This document shows, piece by piece, positions 33,509 to 46,080 of a stretch of 64,000 bases of DNA. Positions within the stretch are counted from its first letter, which is position 1. The number at the start of each line of letters is the position of its first letter. The translations under genes and the position numbers were made by a program. Origin of the DNA: Dermatemys mawii (Eukaryota > Chordata > Testudines > Dermatemydidae); contig ML677386.1 in NCBI GenBank assembly GCA_007922305.1, positions 13,807,830 to 13,871,829 on the forward strand, written 5' to 3'. The notes below the pieces were generated by a model, which was not told where the DNA came from, made no database searches, and saw only the letters and a list, made by a program, of their open reading frames with translations.

Positions 33509-34757
33509 TGAACAAGGGGGACTCCAGTGGACATAGTGTACTTAGATTTCCAGAAAGCCTTTGAGAAGGTCCCTCACTGAAGGCTCTTATGTAAATTAAG
33601 TCATCATGGGATAAGAGGGAAGATCCTTTCATAGACTGAGAACTGGTTATAAGACAGGGAACAAAGGGTAGGAATAAATGGTAAATTTTCAGAATGTAGA
33701 GGGGTAACTAGTGGTGTTCCCTGAGAGTCAGTCCTAGGACCAATCCTATTCAACTTATTCATAAATTATTTGGAGGAAGGGGTAAACAGTGAGGTGGCAA
33801 AGTTTGTAGATGATACTAAACTGCTCAAAATAGTTAAGACCCAAGCAGACTGTGAAGAACTTCAAAAAGATCTCACCAAACTAAATGATTGGGCAACAAA
33901 CTGGCAAATGAAATTTAATGTGGATAAATGTAAAGTAATGCACATTGGAAAAAATAACGCCAACTGTACATACAATATGATGGGGGCTAATTTAGCTACA
34001 ACTAATCAGGAAAAAGATCTTGGAGTCATCGTGGATAGTTCTTTGAAGATATCCACGTACCGTGCAGTGGCAGTCAAAAAAAGCAAACAGGATGTTAGGA
34101 ATCATTAAAAAAGGGATAGAGAATAAGAGAGAATATCAGAGAATCCATAGTGCGCCCACATCTTGAATACTGTGTACAAATGTGGTCTCCTCATCTCAAA
34201 AAGGATATACTGGCATTAGAAAAGGTTCAGAGAAAGGCAACTAAAATGATTAGGAGTTTAGAATGGGTCCCATATGAGGAGCGATTAAAGAGGCTAGGAC
34301 TTTTCAGTTTGGAAAAGAGGAGACTAAGGGGGGAATATGATAGCGGTATATAAATCATGAGTGGTGTGGAGAAAGTGAATAAGGAAAAGTTATTTACTTG
34401 TTCCCATAATATAAGAAGTAGGAGCCAGCAAATCAAATGAATGGGCAGCAGGTTTAAAACAAATAAAAGAAGTTCTTCACACAGTGCACAGTCAACCTGT
34501 GGTTCTCCTTATCTGAGGAGGTTGTGAAGGCTAGAACTATAAAAGAGAACTAGATAAATTCATGGAGGATGGGTAAGGAATGGTGTTCATAGCCTCTGTT
34601 TGTCAGAGGGGGGTGATGGATGTCAGGAGACAGATCATTTGATCCTTTCCTGTTAGGTTCACTTCCTCTGGGGCACCTGGCATCAGTCACTGTTGGTAGA
34701 CAGGGTAGTGAGCTGGATGGACCTTTGGTCTCACCCAGTATGGCCATTCTTATATTA
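33509..34757 (+). mobile_element. CR1 LINE, 5'-truncated copy 1
   Basis: Covers the C-terminal half of the CR1 reverse transcriptase to the 3' end. Recognisable in order: YLDFQKAF-type sequence near 33540, the metal-binding box as FVDDTK (33800-33817), HIGKNN near 33940, DLGVIVD near 34020, and [15 protein letters not shown] at 34153-34197. The 3' tail is GGTCTCACCCAGTATGG...TTCTTAT. Frameshifts and small deletions break the frame after 34108 and 34353. Same orientation as copy 2 at 53536. Confidence 0.9.
33770..34353 (+). pseudogene. CR1 reverse-transcriptase fragment, frameshifted
   Basis: Two open pieces (33770-34108 and 34150-34353) in the same element encode adjacent parts of the reverse transcriptase C-terminal region. 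They are broken by a frameshift and deletion near 34100-34150. The catalytic box reads FVDD rather than the usual FADD. Not functional. Confidence 0.85.
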
Positions 34758-35165
34758 TCAATGTATATCTGACACCCCAGTCATCATCCTCAACTGAAAC
34801 CTGCACTCCTTCAAAAGATGAAGCTGGGCGCTTAAATTCATAACTTTGCCGGCCTCACTAGAGACACTGTAAGGCACTAAGTGCCCCTTCTGCCCACCCC
34901 ACCTGCTTTTTTTTCTCCCCCTCCAGCATCCTCCCCTCCCCCCGACTGGAAAGGTGTTAATTGGCCACTTTTCACCCTGACTGGTTACTTGAAATGTGTG
35001 TTAACTATTTATGCTAAACAATCTGTTCCACCTTGTATTTAGCTATAACACTTTGAGTGCATTGTCCAGACCTGAAGAAGAGCCCTTTGAAAGCTTGTCT
35101 CTCACACCGACAGAAGTTGATCCAATAAAAAGCTATTACTTCACATACCTTGTTGTTCTAATTTC
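34758..35165 (+). mobile_element. Unclassified retroelement-like 3' end with CTGAAGA...GAAAGC motif
   Basis: Words such as GGCGCTTAAATTCATAACTT, TGTTCCACCTTGTATTTAGC and GCTTGTCTCTCAC...CCAATAAAAAGC are those of an abundant turtle repeat. The last 95 bases are homologous to one arm of the foldback at 57609-57783. A CTGAAGA (35072-35078) followed by GAAA (35089-35092) resembles a hammerhead ribozyme core. That would fit a Penelope-like element, but I could not confirm the class. Confidence 0.5.
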
Positions 35166-35758
35166 AACACCACTCCAAACAGCATTGACTTTGACAGTTT
35201 CAAGAGAAAAAAAGCAGGGTGTGTGTGTGGGTGTGTGTGTGTAAAGTGTTGCGGTTTACGAGATGTTATTTCTTTATGAGCGCTGAAAAACATTCCTAAA
35301 GCATTGGCACAGACCACTTTTAATCATATAAAACGGCTGACTGATTGGCCTCAAGACAAGAATGTTATTCTACAGAGCTGTAAATGTAACCACAGAACCT
35401 TCTGGGTACAGATACACAGCAGGAGCAATGTTTGTGTTCTCTGAATGATTTTACTTCAGTTATTGATGTTCTCATTTTTACTGCAAGAGATTGCAAAGAA
35501 AATGCAGGTAATACCTCACCAATTCTTCCTTAGCACACCTTAAATCTGGATTAAGTATCTATTTCACTAGAGAGGTTAAAGGTCATTTAAATTGGTAAGA
35601 ATGGGGTCGCTAATGAGTCACCGTCTAACTTCATACGTGGATTACACATATTTGCAGGAAAGGAAGCCATTTAGGTTAATCCATGTGCTATACATCATCT
35701 CGGCTCTATGGTCCATGCCCTTAAATCTCGTAAGACGAGATTTTTTAAAGCTATTTAG
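35166..35758. other. Non-coding DNA with short GT repeat
   Basis: A (GT)n-like run is at 35219-35241. Otherwise there is nothing recognisable. Confidence 0.45.
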
Positions 35759-35965
35759 TAGGGCTGTCAAATGATTAATCGCAAGATTTTAAAAAAAAAT
35801 CACGATTAAGCGAGAATTTAATCGCACTGTTCAACAGGAATAGAATGCCAATTTAAATTTAGCGTTCATAGTTTGGGTGTTCTTCTATATTTTCAGATAG
35901 ATTGATTTCAATTCCAACACAGAACAGAAAGTGTATATTTCACTTTATATTATTGTTGATTACAG
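35759..35965 (+). mobile_element. hAT-like element, 5' fragment (plus orientation)
   Basis: Starts TAGGGCTGTCAAATGATTAA, followed by AATCGCAAG and ATCACGATTAAGCG. This is the characteristic terminus of a widespread vertebrate hAT-like family as I recall it. Sequence homology stops near 35965. Confidence 0.7.
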
Positions 35966-35966
35966 T

Positions 35967-36508
35967 TGCAAGGGGGCATGGCCTCCTTCTGAGACTGATT
36001 GGGAGGAGCTGCTCCCCACTCCTTATTGGGCAGAGCCAGACAAGCCACACCCACCGCACCAGAACCAGAGGAGTGGGACGCAGAATTTAAAAGGCAGGCC
36101 CTGCAGTTCAGTTGTGTGGGAGCCGGAGAAGGAAGCAGGCATCTTTCATCTGCTGCCAAGGCCTATGTTCGAGAGGGAGCTATACTGCACGGAGGTCCCA
36201 AAGGAAGTGCCAGGGCTGCTTATGGACTGTATCTGGAGGAGCTACTGGGACTGCTGCTGGCCATGTACACTGGGGAGACAGAGGAATCCAAATATTCAGA
36301 AGTTCACTCCAAAGGGATAATAGGAAGTGGACCAAGAACACCAGACAATTGTCTGGGTGTGTTGCCAGAATTCAGGTCAGCATGATTCAATGGGATCCCT
36401 GCTGACCCAATGGTGGAACAATCTGCCCCTGTTAGGGCCTGGGACCTGATGGAATCAGGTGGGCCTGAGTCCCCAGAACCCCTATGGCCACCCCAGCCCC
36501 ACAACAAT
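35967..36508 (+). mobile_element. LTR-like segment
   Basis: GC-richer segment starting TGCAAGGGGGCATGGCC and ending near CCCCACAACA. It has a TTTAAAAGGC promoter-like box at about 36085. Its order of words matches a turtle LTR repeat I recall. No target duplication was found. Several overlapping open frames here are incidental. Confidence 0.45.
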
Positions 36509-36511
36509 GTC

Positions 36512-36645
36512 ATGTGAATGCCTGTTCTCACTTCCAAGTGACATTATTCATAAGAAGTGGGCAGCATTATCTCCCATAAATGTAAACAAACTTGTTTGTC
36601 TTAGTGATTGGCTGAACAAGAAATAGGACTGAGTGGATTTGTATG
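36512..36645 (-). mobile_element. hAT-like element, internal fragment (minus orientation)
   Basis: GTAAACAAACTTGTTTGTCTTAG and GATTGGCTGAACAAGAAATA are the reverse complement of an internal stretch of the same hAT-like family whose 5' end lies at 35759-35965. The fragments thus face each other across the LTR-like segment. Confidence 0.55.
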
Positions 36646-36689
36646 TGGTGAATTGAATGAGACATCTTATGTAAGTGCCTGACTACACC

Positions 36690-36990
36690 AAATAATAACG
36701 CCATCGCCACAAGAGGCAGCCCCATAATGCTTTTGTCTGTGTCCTTAGGGCAATGCAGTGTCCCTGTAGAGGCTGTGTTACTTATACCAGGGGGTTGTCT
36801 GTCATTCTTGTCAATTTCACAGCTCAATGCTGTAGTCGTGAAATTGACAAGAAAGTCCTCCCCACTCCCAGCAAGGCTGCTGCCCACTGCCAGGGCTCCC
36901 CACCTGGAGCCAGGCTGTTCATGGGGTCCTGGCTCCATACTCTCAGCCATGCTACTGCCCAGGCTCCCTGCTTCCCACTCAGAGCCAGGC
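36690..36990. repeat. Repeat with 14-bp perfect hairpin
   Basis: Contains CTTGTCAATTTCAC (36807-36820) and its exact inverse at 36838-36851, separated by 17 bases. Flanking words match a turtle interspersed repeat I recall, with the class unknown. Confidence 0.5.
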
Positions 36991-37269
36991 TGTAGGAGAA
37001 AACAAATAAGTTGTCCTTGGACACCCATCTTTCAAACGCCTGATTTATTTTCCTTTTCCATAGTAGCAAGCTACAGAAAGCTATGCAGCTGGAGGCACGA
37101 TCTTAGCGTGATCACAGAAATGCCTAATTCTGAACTATTTACTAGCCTGTCTGTATCAAAATGGAGTACCTCTCTTGCACAAGTTGGGAGAAGTTTGCTT
37201 TTACCAACCTGCTTTCTAAATACTCCCAAGTGTTCTAAGTAACTTAGGATAAAATATTCAAAACCATCT

Positions 37270-37511
37270 TCACTGGTTCTCAAACTTCTGTACTGGTGAT
37301 GTCTTTCACAGAGTAAGCTTCTGAATGCAACCCCTTCTCCCCCTTATAAATTAAAAACACTTTTTTCTATATATAACACCATTATAAATGCTGGAGGCAA
37401 AGCAGGGTTTCGGGTGGAGGCTGATAGCTCGCGACCCCCCCCCCCCCGCCCCATGTAATAACCTCACGACCCCCCTGAGGGGTCCCAACCCCCCCCAGTT
37501 TGAGAACCCCA
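37270..37511 (+). mobile_element. Non-autonomous hAT-type element
   Basis: The ends CACTGGTTCTCAAAC and GTTTGAGAACCCCAG are inverted repeats of the hAT type. The interior has C-runs at 37433-37451 and 37486-37497. No coding capacity. An exact 8-bp target duplication is not visible. Confidence 0.75.
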
Positions 37512-38315
37512 GATCAAAGTGCATTAGGAAGGTAGTTCCATTTTTAACAGTGACTTAAGGCACTTGGGAGCCTAGATCCCATAGATTTGCAATATGATTT
37601 AGACTCCAAAATCACATAGGCACATTTGAAAATTTTACCCTTAGTGCCTAACCCAAATCCCAGTAAAGTCTCAGATTTTCCATTGACTTCACTGGAAATT
37701 GGCTTGAGCCCCTAGTGGGGAAAAACACAAATAGGAGTATCTTCAATTTGGGAAAGTTTGGTGTAAATCTAGAGTAACACCATTGGAGTTACTCCACACT
37801 TACACAGATTCTGAAAGCAGAATCTGCTCTATGGAATCTATAATGATCTTGGCATTTTTGACTCTGAGTAGACAATTTCATGTCCATTGTCTTTCAAACT
37901 ATTATAGACAGATGCCTTAATTAACCTCTTAGGGATAAAAATGGATTGGGTTACGTGCAGTCATTGTTTTGTTAGGATTAACATTGTTATATTCAGCTTC
38001 AGCAGCAAAATGATTTTAATGGACCTGTCGGGAATTTAAATATGCTCCTAAAATCTGTACTAAGCCAATATAAAAGTAGTGTCTTTAATCCTTTAAATTA
38101 ATAATTTAACATTGAGTATCCAGTGCACACAAACTGTATAGAACTTGTATGGATCCCATAATCTTACAGTGACTGATCCAAATTCTGCCTTCAGTTACAC
38201 CAGCAGCGTATGAATCTGATCATTCCCAAAATGAGAGAGATCACCTCACAGATCAGTTGACTGTAGCCTGCCCACCCTAAAGAATCTCTCTCTCCTACAT
38301 AGATATTTTTCATGT
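37512..38315. other. Non-coding DNA with old palindromic repeats
   Basis: Palindromic remnants are at 37555-37640 (GGCACTTGGGAGCCTAGAT) and 37770-37840 (GTGTAAATCTAGAGTAAC), and another starts near 38170. No gene seen. Confidence 0.45.
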
Positions 38316-38490
38316 GTAGCTCTCCAAGCATTTTACAAAGGAGGCAGTTACATCATCCCTATTTTACAAAAATAGAATCTGAGGGGAAAAAAAGTGAAAC
38401 CGCTTGCCCAACATCATTCAACAGGAAAGTGGATGAACCCAGATCTCCTGTGTCCCAGCCCAATGCCCTAGCCCCTGGAAAATGCTGCTT
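38316..38490 (+). mobile_element. MIR (CORE-SINE) copy
   Basis: The ordered blocks AAGCATTTTACAAAGGAGG, CATCCCTATTTTACA, TGAAACCGCTTGCCCAAC and GGATGAACCCAGATCTCCTG follow the MIR consensus as I know it. Confidence 0.8.
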
Positions 38491-39300
38491 CTCCTAAAGG
38501 TCTATTCAACAAGGCCTGCCAGGAAGGTGGAAGCAGGAAATAAAAGGCAGATCCTGCCCCTCAGTGGAGACAGCAACAAATCTGTAGGGGAAAGGGCTTC
38601 TCCAAATAATATGGGTAGAGTCTAAGACGAGCAGAGGTTTCCTGCTGCAGGAGCTAGGGAAGGAACCTAGAGGTGGCTCATCTGAAGGTATCTGGGAAAC
38701 AACTACAGAAACTGCCTATGAGGATACAGGAAGTCATAGTGAATGGGCCTGGAGAACAGTGAAGCAGGATGGGTTTGTGTTTGGGGTGGGCAGATGTTTC
38801 ATATCCTAGGTCTAGGAACTCAGCGTGTAGTAGAGGGAAGGCAGCACCTTACACGCAGGTTAACCAATCCCAATCTTCCTTACAGCACCATGCAGAGATG
38901 GCATTGTGATCCTCCTGCAAATGAGGGACAAAAGAGGATTGCAAACCCCTGATAACGGTTGGTAAGGGAAAAGTTGTGCAGATCCTGGCAAGAGGTCTGG
39001 GGCCCAAGGAGAACGAAAAACTATTTTTGGAAAAGCTTTTTGGGTTTTGCTTTTATTTACCTTGTACGGGCACAGCTTTTCATTTGTCTTGCAGGACTGA
39101 AGGGACAAACCATTCAGTTTGCTAGTGGAAGACCATCTTCAATATGGCAACTGAGGTAAAGGGTGCTTAGAGGGTGGACAAGGTAAGCCTGACCTTCAAA
39201 TTAATGAGATCATAGAACTGAGGATTTTTCTATTAAGGCTAAGGGTGTTCTCCCGCTTTCTGAAAACGTATTTGTATATATTTCTTTTGAGATTGATGAC
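38491..39300. other. Anonymous non-coding DNA
   Basis: Moderately GC-rich with no recognisable element. Small open frames are not supported. Confidence 0.4.
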
Positions 39301-39657
39301 TGTGGCAGGGTGCTGCTAGAGAGGCCTTAATCAGCTTTTGACACTCCAGGCCCAATCTGGGGGATTGGATTTGGGCTGGGTAGATAGGCTGATGCTTGCC
39401 TGGTAACTGACCACACCTACCAGCCTCATTAGCAGGAGCTATAAGGCTGGGAGGAAGTGAGAGCAAAGGTGGGAGCGGAGACCAGGAGGTCCAGTCCCAG
39501 TCCACGTCCACAATGGCAAGTTTCTGTGCAGTAAAGCAGCTGTCTGTGGTGTGACTCCCGAGGCATACACGCTGCCTAGCTACTTAGTGCACAGAGACTC
39601 CTCTGTTGCAGCGATCAAAAGAACCACCTCGAAGAGACTCATAAGCCTTACAACACA
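39301..39657 (+). mobile_element. LTR-like element
   Basis: Begins TGTGGCAGGGTGCTGC and ends CCTTACAACACA (TG...CA). A GAGCTATAAGGCTGGG core-promoter-like box is near 39436. Length of about 357 bp fits a short solo LTR. I found no matching target duplication, so the class and exact edge are uncertain. Confidence 0.45.
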
Positions 39658-39689
39658 CAGGGTCCAGCACTGTACTGGCAGTGCAGAAA

Positions 39690-40425
39690 GCAATCAATTG
39701 GCCTCCGGAAGTGTCCCATAATCCTTCAAGTGGCCACTCTGCTCATTGTTTTGAACTCAGCTGCCCTCAAGACATGTGCCCCTTCCCTTTCAAAGCCTCG
39801 TTTTTGACAGCCCTCGCATGCTGTGCTGATCTGCTCTGGGACCCAAAGCAAATCATTAATGTGGAATGCTCCTGCTGTTGAACGCAGAAGCAGGCATGTG
39901 TGTGTGTGTGAGAGAGAGATTGATGTGCAGAGAGCTGGGGAAGGAGGTGCAGGATGAGTTTGGGTTTTCCCCCGCCCCTGGCCTCAGGACTGGTTGCTTC
40001 CTGCCGCTGTCTGAACTTAAAAGACAGCATGGTGACACATTCTCTGTTCCCCAAAACATGTCTCTCTCATCCACTCCATACACCCTGTCACACACTCTGC
40101 CCCTTCTCCCCCGGCACTTCGGTTGAAAAGCAGCTGGCAATGTAGTAGGAGGCCCACTGAACAATGGGATTGGTAAACCTCCATCACGTAATGCTGTGTC
40201 TGCCCCCATAAGGCACTGGAAATCCTTCCCAAATCACCCTGCAGCCAGTTGCACAGTGAGATAGTTACCACAATGCACTGCTGTCTTTGCCATTGCAAGA
40301 GCTGCTATTGTGGATGCGCTCCAGCATCACAAGGAGCACAGTGTGGACACGCAACAGCGGTTTAATTCCAGCACTTTAATAAAAGTAGTATAACTTGTTG
40401 TGCAGAAACATACCCTCAGACTCAG
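39690..40425. mobile_element. Probable Harbinger-related non-autonomous fragment
   Basis: AGAGCTGCTATTGTGGATGC, CAGTGTGGACACG and CAGCACTTTAATAAAAG near the right edge resemble the subterminal sequence of turtle Harbinger elements. No coding sequence is present. Assignment is from memory and weak. Confidence 0.35.
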
Positions 40426-42427
40426 AGGAAGGTGGGAGTCTCCTAGTTTGTTGCTCACCAGGCCTGTGGTAGGCCAAGCTGTTGTAAAAAGCTTGTATAT
40501 AGTTGAAAACTGGTGGTGGGGACTTGTGCTCTTTATTTGTGATCGAGTGTTGCACCAGCTTGAAGTGTCCCTGAGTCTCTGAGAAGAGGCTGAGAAGGAT
40601 TGAACTGGTGGGGCACAGCGTGTACCCATTACAATGACATTCACTCATCACACAGTCTTTGAATTAATGCACCGTATTCAATAAATAGGAGATTCTCAGA
40701 GTGTTAACATTTCCCACATTCACTGCAACAGTGCTAGAGTTCAGCTAATATTTTCCATTCATTTGAGAGCCTCCATTTTTGAGAGCCCAAACTGAGATGT
40801 GTAGGACTCTGATTTTCAGATGTAGTGAGCCCCAACATCCCCCCTTATTTGGAATTTGTGGTGCTCAGCAGGGGTTTCACACTTTGGACTCTTGGAAACC
40901 CCGCATCAGGCAGGAAGGGGTTAACAAGTTGCTCTGGACTGGGGTGGCCCTGCTCCACCACACCTGCAAGTCATGACAAGAATGGAGGAGGAGAGCAGAG
41001 TGGTGATCTTCCCAGCTTCCAGAGAGAGGCCTTGCAGACAGGCCAAAAGCAGGAAGCCCTCTGAGGCAAAAGGGCCTCTACCATATTCCTCTCCGGGAGA
41101 ATCAGCGAGGTTGAGCCAGACTGCAGCTTGCCCTAGGCTGCTCTGAACGAAGAGAAGTCAGTGGCCTGACTGGGATTGATGGTATATTTTCTTTTTTATT
41201 CATTTATTTTCCCACCCCTCAGTTGTTTGTATTTTCTCCCATCACATCCAAAAGGACTCCGGTGATGGGCTGAGATTCTGTCCACTTCAGAGTGCTGCTG
41301 AACGCCCCCACTTGAGGAACCTGGAGTGAGTATACAACCCCGTCCACCCGCCAAGGGGGTTCTGTTGAAGGACCAGAACAATGAGAATCCCAAAATTAGC
41401 AGAGGCTTTGGAAATTGTTGGTCTCCATTTTGGAATGCAAGTGGTTTGCACTGACTGTTATGAGTAGTTAAATGCAAGAAGCCTTTTTCAAAATGGAATG
41501 GAAAGCACAAATAAAAAATGGAAGAGTTACAATTAAAATAAATGAAAATAAAAACTTTAATGAACATTCCTTCTGGAAAAAAATAATGCCTTTTCCTTGC
41601 TATTTGCACGCACAAAGTCTCTTGGGCAAGGTTTTCATTTGCAGTCCTCTGCTAACACTAAATGCCATTGTGAGGTGGGGGAAAAGAACTTGTTATATAT
41701 TGAATATTGACTCAGTGGTTTTGCTGGATAAGATTAATCCTGCTTTTAGGACACAAGAAGAAGGAAAGCGATCAGAAAGAACAAAAACCTTTCTATGCAG
41801 CTTGTTTCATTCTCTGGGTGCTGCTGGCTGAACACAGCAAAAGTTCAGCAGTCTCTGCTTCTCTAGCTGTGGACAACATCTGGCTGGCTTGCTTTGTTTT
41901 CTTCCCTTTGGGTCTGTTCCACACCATGCTAGGCTGAGAATATTTTCATGGGGGCTCCCACACAAATTTTCCCCATTAGCCTTTAATAAATACAATAGAC
42001 CAGTGGGGAGTTATTCTTTTTTTTTTTTTTTTTTTGAGGAGGAGGAGGATGTTCAAGGGATCAGGGAATCTAGTATTTTTTTCCAATTCATTTAAAAACA
42101 AAATGAAAAACTTCCTCATAACTATACCCCAGCAAAGCAGTGAACAAATAAAAGCATGCTATATGCAACTTGCTGGAAATGAATCCATCTATAAAAAGAT
42201 GGAGTATGCTGTTAGTTTAGAACAGTGTTCAACCTGTATGATTTGCATTGGGGTGGGGCGAATTGTTGGGTAAGACCACATGGGAAACAGGGTGAGTTAT
42301 CCTCTTCTAAGACTTTTTTTTAAAAAAAGATAGCTGCCACTGGGTGCAATATGGTCTGTTTCAAAGGCAAAAGTATTTATAAGTCCTATGTAATGGAGCT
42401 AATTTAACAGTATTTAAAAGTGACAAA
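40426..42427. other. Non-coding DNA
   Basis: Nothing coding is supported. A 19-T run followed by GAGGAGGAGGAGGATG lies at 42017-42050. Confidence 0.45.
42017..42050. repeat. Poly-T plus (GAG)n tract
   Basis: Nineteen T residues run directly into GAGGAGGAGGAGGAT. This abrupt switch from polypyrimidine to polypurine may mark the A-tail of a minus-strand retroinsertion, but no source is visible. Confidence 0.7.
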
Positions 42428-42480
42428 GAGTCCGGAGTCACTTCTGCAATTCCAGACTAACACGGCTACCCCTCTGATTC
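42428..42480 (+). mobile_element. Short repeat 3'-end fragment
   Basis: ATTCCAGACTAACACGGCTACCCCTCTGAT matches, from memory, the 3' end of a very abundant turtle interspersed repeat. Only this tail is present. Confidence 0.55.
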
Positions 42481-45400
42481 TTAGTATTCAAAAGGACATT
42501 CCAAGGGAGATACAGAGAAATCATCTGAACACTCAGTTTAGTAACAGAAGTTTAACATGGATCTCCTGGGAGCATCCTCCACTGTATCACTGATTCACAC
42601 CAGGACAGGGCTGTTCATATTCTGTCAGTCTGTTACACAGATTACAGCAAAGGGATAATAGAGATGACTCATTCTGAGTCAGCCAGGTTTAGCACTGATT
42701 AGACAGTAGGGACAGAAGAGAATAGAAGAGAAAATCATATATTGTGAAATGACAGCAGGAATCTCAAACCTACTTTGAGAAGCTATTTACGACTTGGCAG
42801 TCTGAAGCATGCAACTAGTATCACCTCAGATCCCCCGTCTGGTCTCTATGTTACCTGGATGTTTCTGGCATTCAAAGCAGAAAAATGCAAAGGCCAGAGG
42901 AGCATACCTCACAAATTCAAAGCCAAGACATATCTAAATTATCTGTGGAGGTTGCTCCCCAAAATAAACATCCAAGAGGGTTCTGTCTGGCACAGAATGA
43001 TTCATCAAGCTCATCAGCTGAATGGGATACCTATTGTATATTACAGAAATATGTTTTATAGTTGGGTCCATCAGTCCCCATGGCAGACCAATAAAATAGA
43101 TCCCTTGCCCCACCAGAACAAAGGTCAGTCCTGACCCCCAACTGAAAGAGGTCAGATAGTCACAAAGGTATATCTCATTCACCCCCAATTTCTAGCCCCA
43201 TCTGATAACAAGATCCAGAGTATGATCAGCTATATGAGCAGAGGCAGAAATCTCCTGGATGATTCGATGGTTCTCATGATAGCCAGGAGACCTCAATGTG
43301 ACCCACAACTGTTGTTATATGTGTGGGCCCTGGCCCAGAACAATAGCCGTCCAATGTTGACAGTCCACGTGGAAGTGTTAAAAGAACAATCTTAAAACAG
43401 TTTGCTCCAGAGCATAGAAACTTTTCATTTGTATTCAGAAACTTACGTGACATTCTTAGCTTGTGCAAGAAAACAACTTCCTCCTGTGCTGGATGATGCA
43501 AAGGACATTGATATCATCTTGTGCCTTTCTGCATATTTATGTCTGTTAAAGACAATACACCAATATCCAGAAGGCATTATCCACCTTGTTACACGTGCAT
43601 TAACACAACAGGTTTTAATATGATGGCAAAATTACATGCCTTCCTTGATAAATGGAATGTGCCTAAGGAAAAGTCATATCGGTGTGGGAAATCCATTACG
43701 GATGCTTAAGAGTTGCTCTGTAAGCAGCCTGGTGGCGATGATTAAAACGCCACTAACCAGTGTTAGCAAGTAAGGGTGCTTGTAAATCAAAGGGATGGAA
43801 TCTGTTTTGGAGAGCAGACCTTGTGATAAAATGGTTAGAGTTGCCCATTCTGCAAACACACAAAAACAGCGGTGAAGAAAACACTATTACTACTTACATA
43901 TTTACATTAAAACTGAACATGCTACTGAAGTCCAGCTAAGCAAGTCAGAGTGCTAAATCTTATCCCATTTATTTCACTGAGACACATGATTAAAGTTAGG
44001 TATGTGCTTATGTTCTTTGTTAACTGGGGCTTTTTATGAATATTACTTATCACAGTACTGTTACTTACTTGAGATATTCCTTATGATAGTGTCATGTTTG
44101 AAGGAAGTTCACAGATATTGTTGCAATATAGTTCAGTTTTATGTCTTTAATTTAATTTTCTCTTTAAAATTTTTCATTTTAAAAAATTGACCACTTGAAA
44201 ATATTGATCACTTCATACACTGCTTAAATGCTGTATGTTCCAGTTACCATATTAATTCATTTAAACCCCATTCAGAAATGTCTGAGCTGTCCAAATCTAA
44301 AGCAAAATTGGCTATAATTTTAAAATATAGAGTAACAGATCAGTAAGAGAGAGATTATGAACTTCACCTCTGCAGCAAGAACTAGTGAAGAATTCCATTT
44401 AGTATTTGGTTAGAGATATCCCAATTCAATATGGTCATGTTTCTGCAGTGCTATGTGTTAGGTACTAGATGGCAGTATATGATCATTTTAGAGAAACTTT
44501 TACAGTGTAAACTATACATGTGTGTTCCCCTGTTATGTGAACCTATCCACATGCCTTCCTTTGGCATAAATACTATCTTCTCAGGGTAATGACAGAGGTA
44601 TTCAATGTTAGAGCTAGAAATATGCTGAAATGGTGACATTTGGAGTTTGAATCAGCAGGCTTAGACCAATAAGGACAGTGGTTGCAAATACTAGTCTATT
44701 TCAACTTATTTCTAGAAAACCAAAAGATAAATCCTCCTTTACGCTGAGCTTCCTTTAAAAATACACCCATATAGAAAAAAAAAGTTTCAGGTACACGGTT
44801 TTGAAATGTATTTGTTTTGATATGATGTTTTAAAGACAAACAAAGAAAAATCTCTCTCCCTTTGTAAAACAATTCTGGTTCAGATACTGAAAATTACATT
44901 TGTCATACAAAAAAAAAATTGTTTAATGTTAGCTAAGATCACTGTCTTGTATTTGAAAAATAGTTCCTTCAAACACTGATAATCTGCGCAATAAACAATT
45001 GTGATCAGCAACCAAACTTCTTTTTTCTCTGCCTATACCAATATATACCTTATCTCTTAGCTATTACTATTCTTCCCCAACATATTGTTCACATTCAAGA
45101 CTTCATAAACTACCATTCATCCTTAACTCTCACATACAAGGACATATATGTTAAAAGTACATGTTCTTCTTTTAAGAGATACATTCACTTTTTTAAAAAA
45201 GAAAAAAAGAACAATGTTTGACATGTTTCCAGCAAATACAAACTACCACATAGCCTTAACACCAGCATACATAAAAGGAGAATTATGTTAAAAGTTGTTC
45301 CTTTTTTTCCTAAGAAATACAAAAAGTCAATCATATCTTAAAAGAAGTTATATGTTGCTATATCTCTATTTTCCCTGGTCATTGGGGTGGGGGTAAGGTT

Positions 45401-46080
45401 GAATGGGTAGTTTACAGAAGGAGATATATGTTAAAATGTGCTTTCTTTACTTCAAAGAAGTCCAAAATAAATCTTGTCATTAGTTAATGCAGCACTTTCA
45501 AATTGGCAATGTTCACTATCAAAATTGGAGTAAATGGTTATTTGGAATTTGACAATAGGAATAGTTATATTGGCGTCTGATAATTTTTATACCTGTCACT
45601 ACTTAGCAAACAATGTTGTCATATCACTAATGAGGCCCTTTCAAATGGGTGCAGTTCAAATCAGTTATGAAATAAGATCATTTTTTAAAAACTCCAATAC
45701 ACAAAAATATGAAAAAAGTTGTTTGAGTAAACTAAAAATGTACAGTAACCTTTACACTGGAATTTTAGTACAGAATCTCTATGTTTGCTCTTTGCAAAAG
45801 GATCCTAAAAAAAGTGAAACAATAGAAACCCAATTCAAAAAGACATTTGGTTTCATTTCCAAAATACTCCCCTACAAACTGAAATTGCACAAAAAATAAA
45901 TAGCTCTCCTATATCCTATTTTGTATATTATGTGTTTTTTCCCTGCAGTAAAACATTTAACAGATATACCCATTTTTTCCCCGTTAAACATAAATTTCTG
46001 AGGCAACCCTATCACTTTGCCTCTACTGCACCATAATATTAGGTTAAGCTTCCATTGAGTTTTTGAATAATTTGCTCAGT
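42481..46080. other. Non-coding DNA with one old palindromic repeat
   Basis: A palindromic remnant is at 43925-44035 (CATGATTAAAGTTAGGTATG). The rest is AT-rich and anonymous. Confidence 0.45.

Noticed and set aside
36727..37242. 171-codon plus-strand frame and its shadows
   Set aside because: The frame crosses repeat DNA with a hairpin and continues into unrelated sequence, and no domain is visible.
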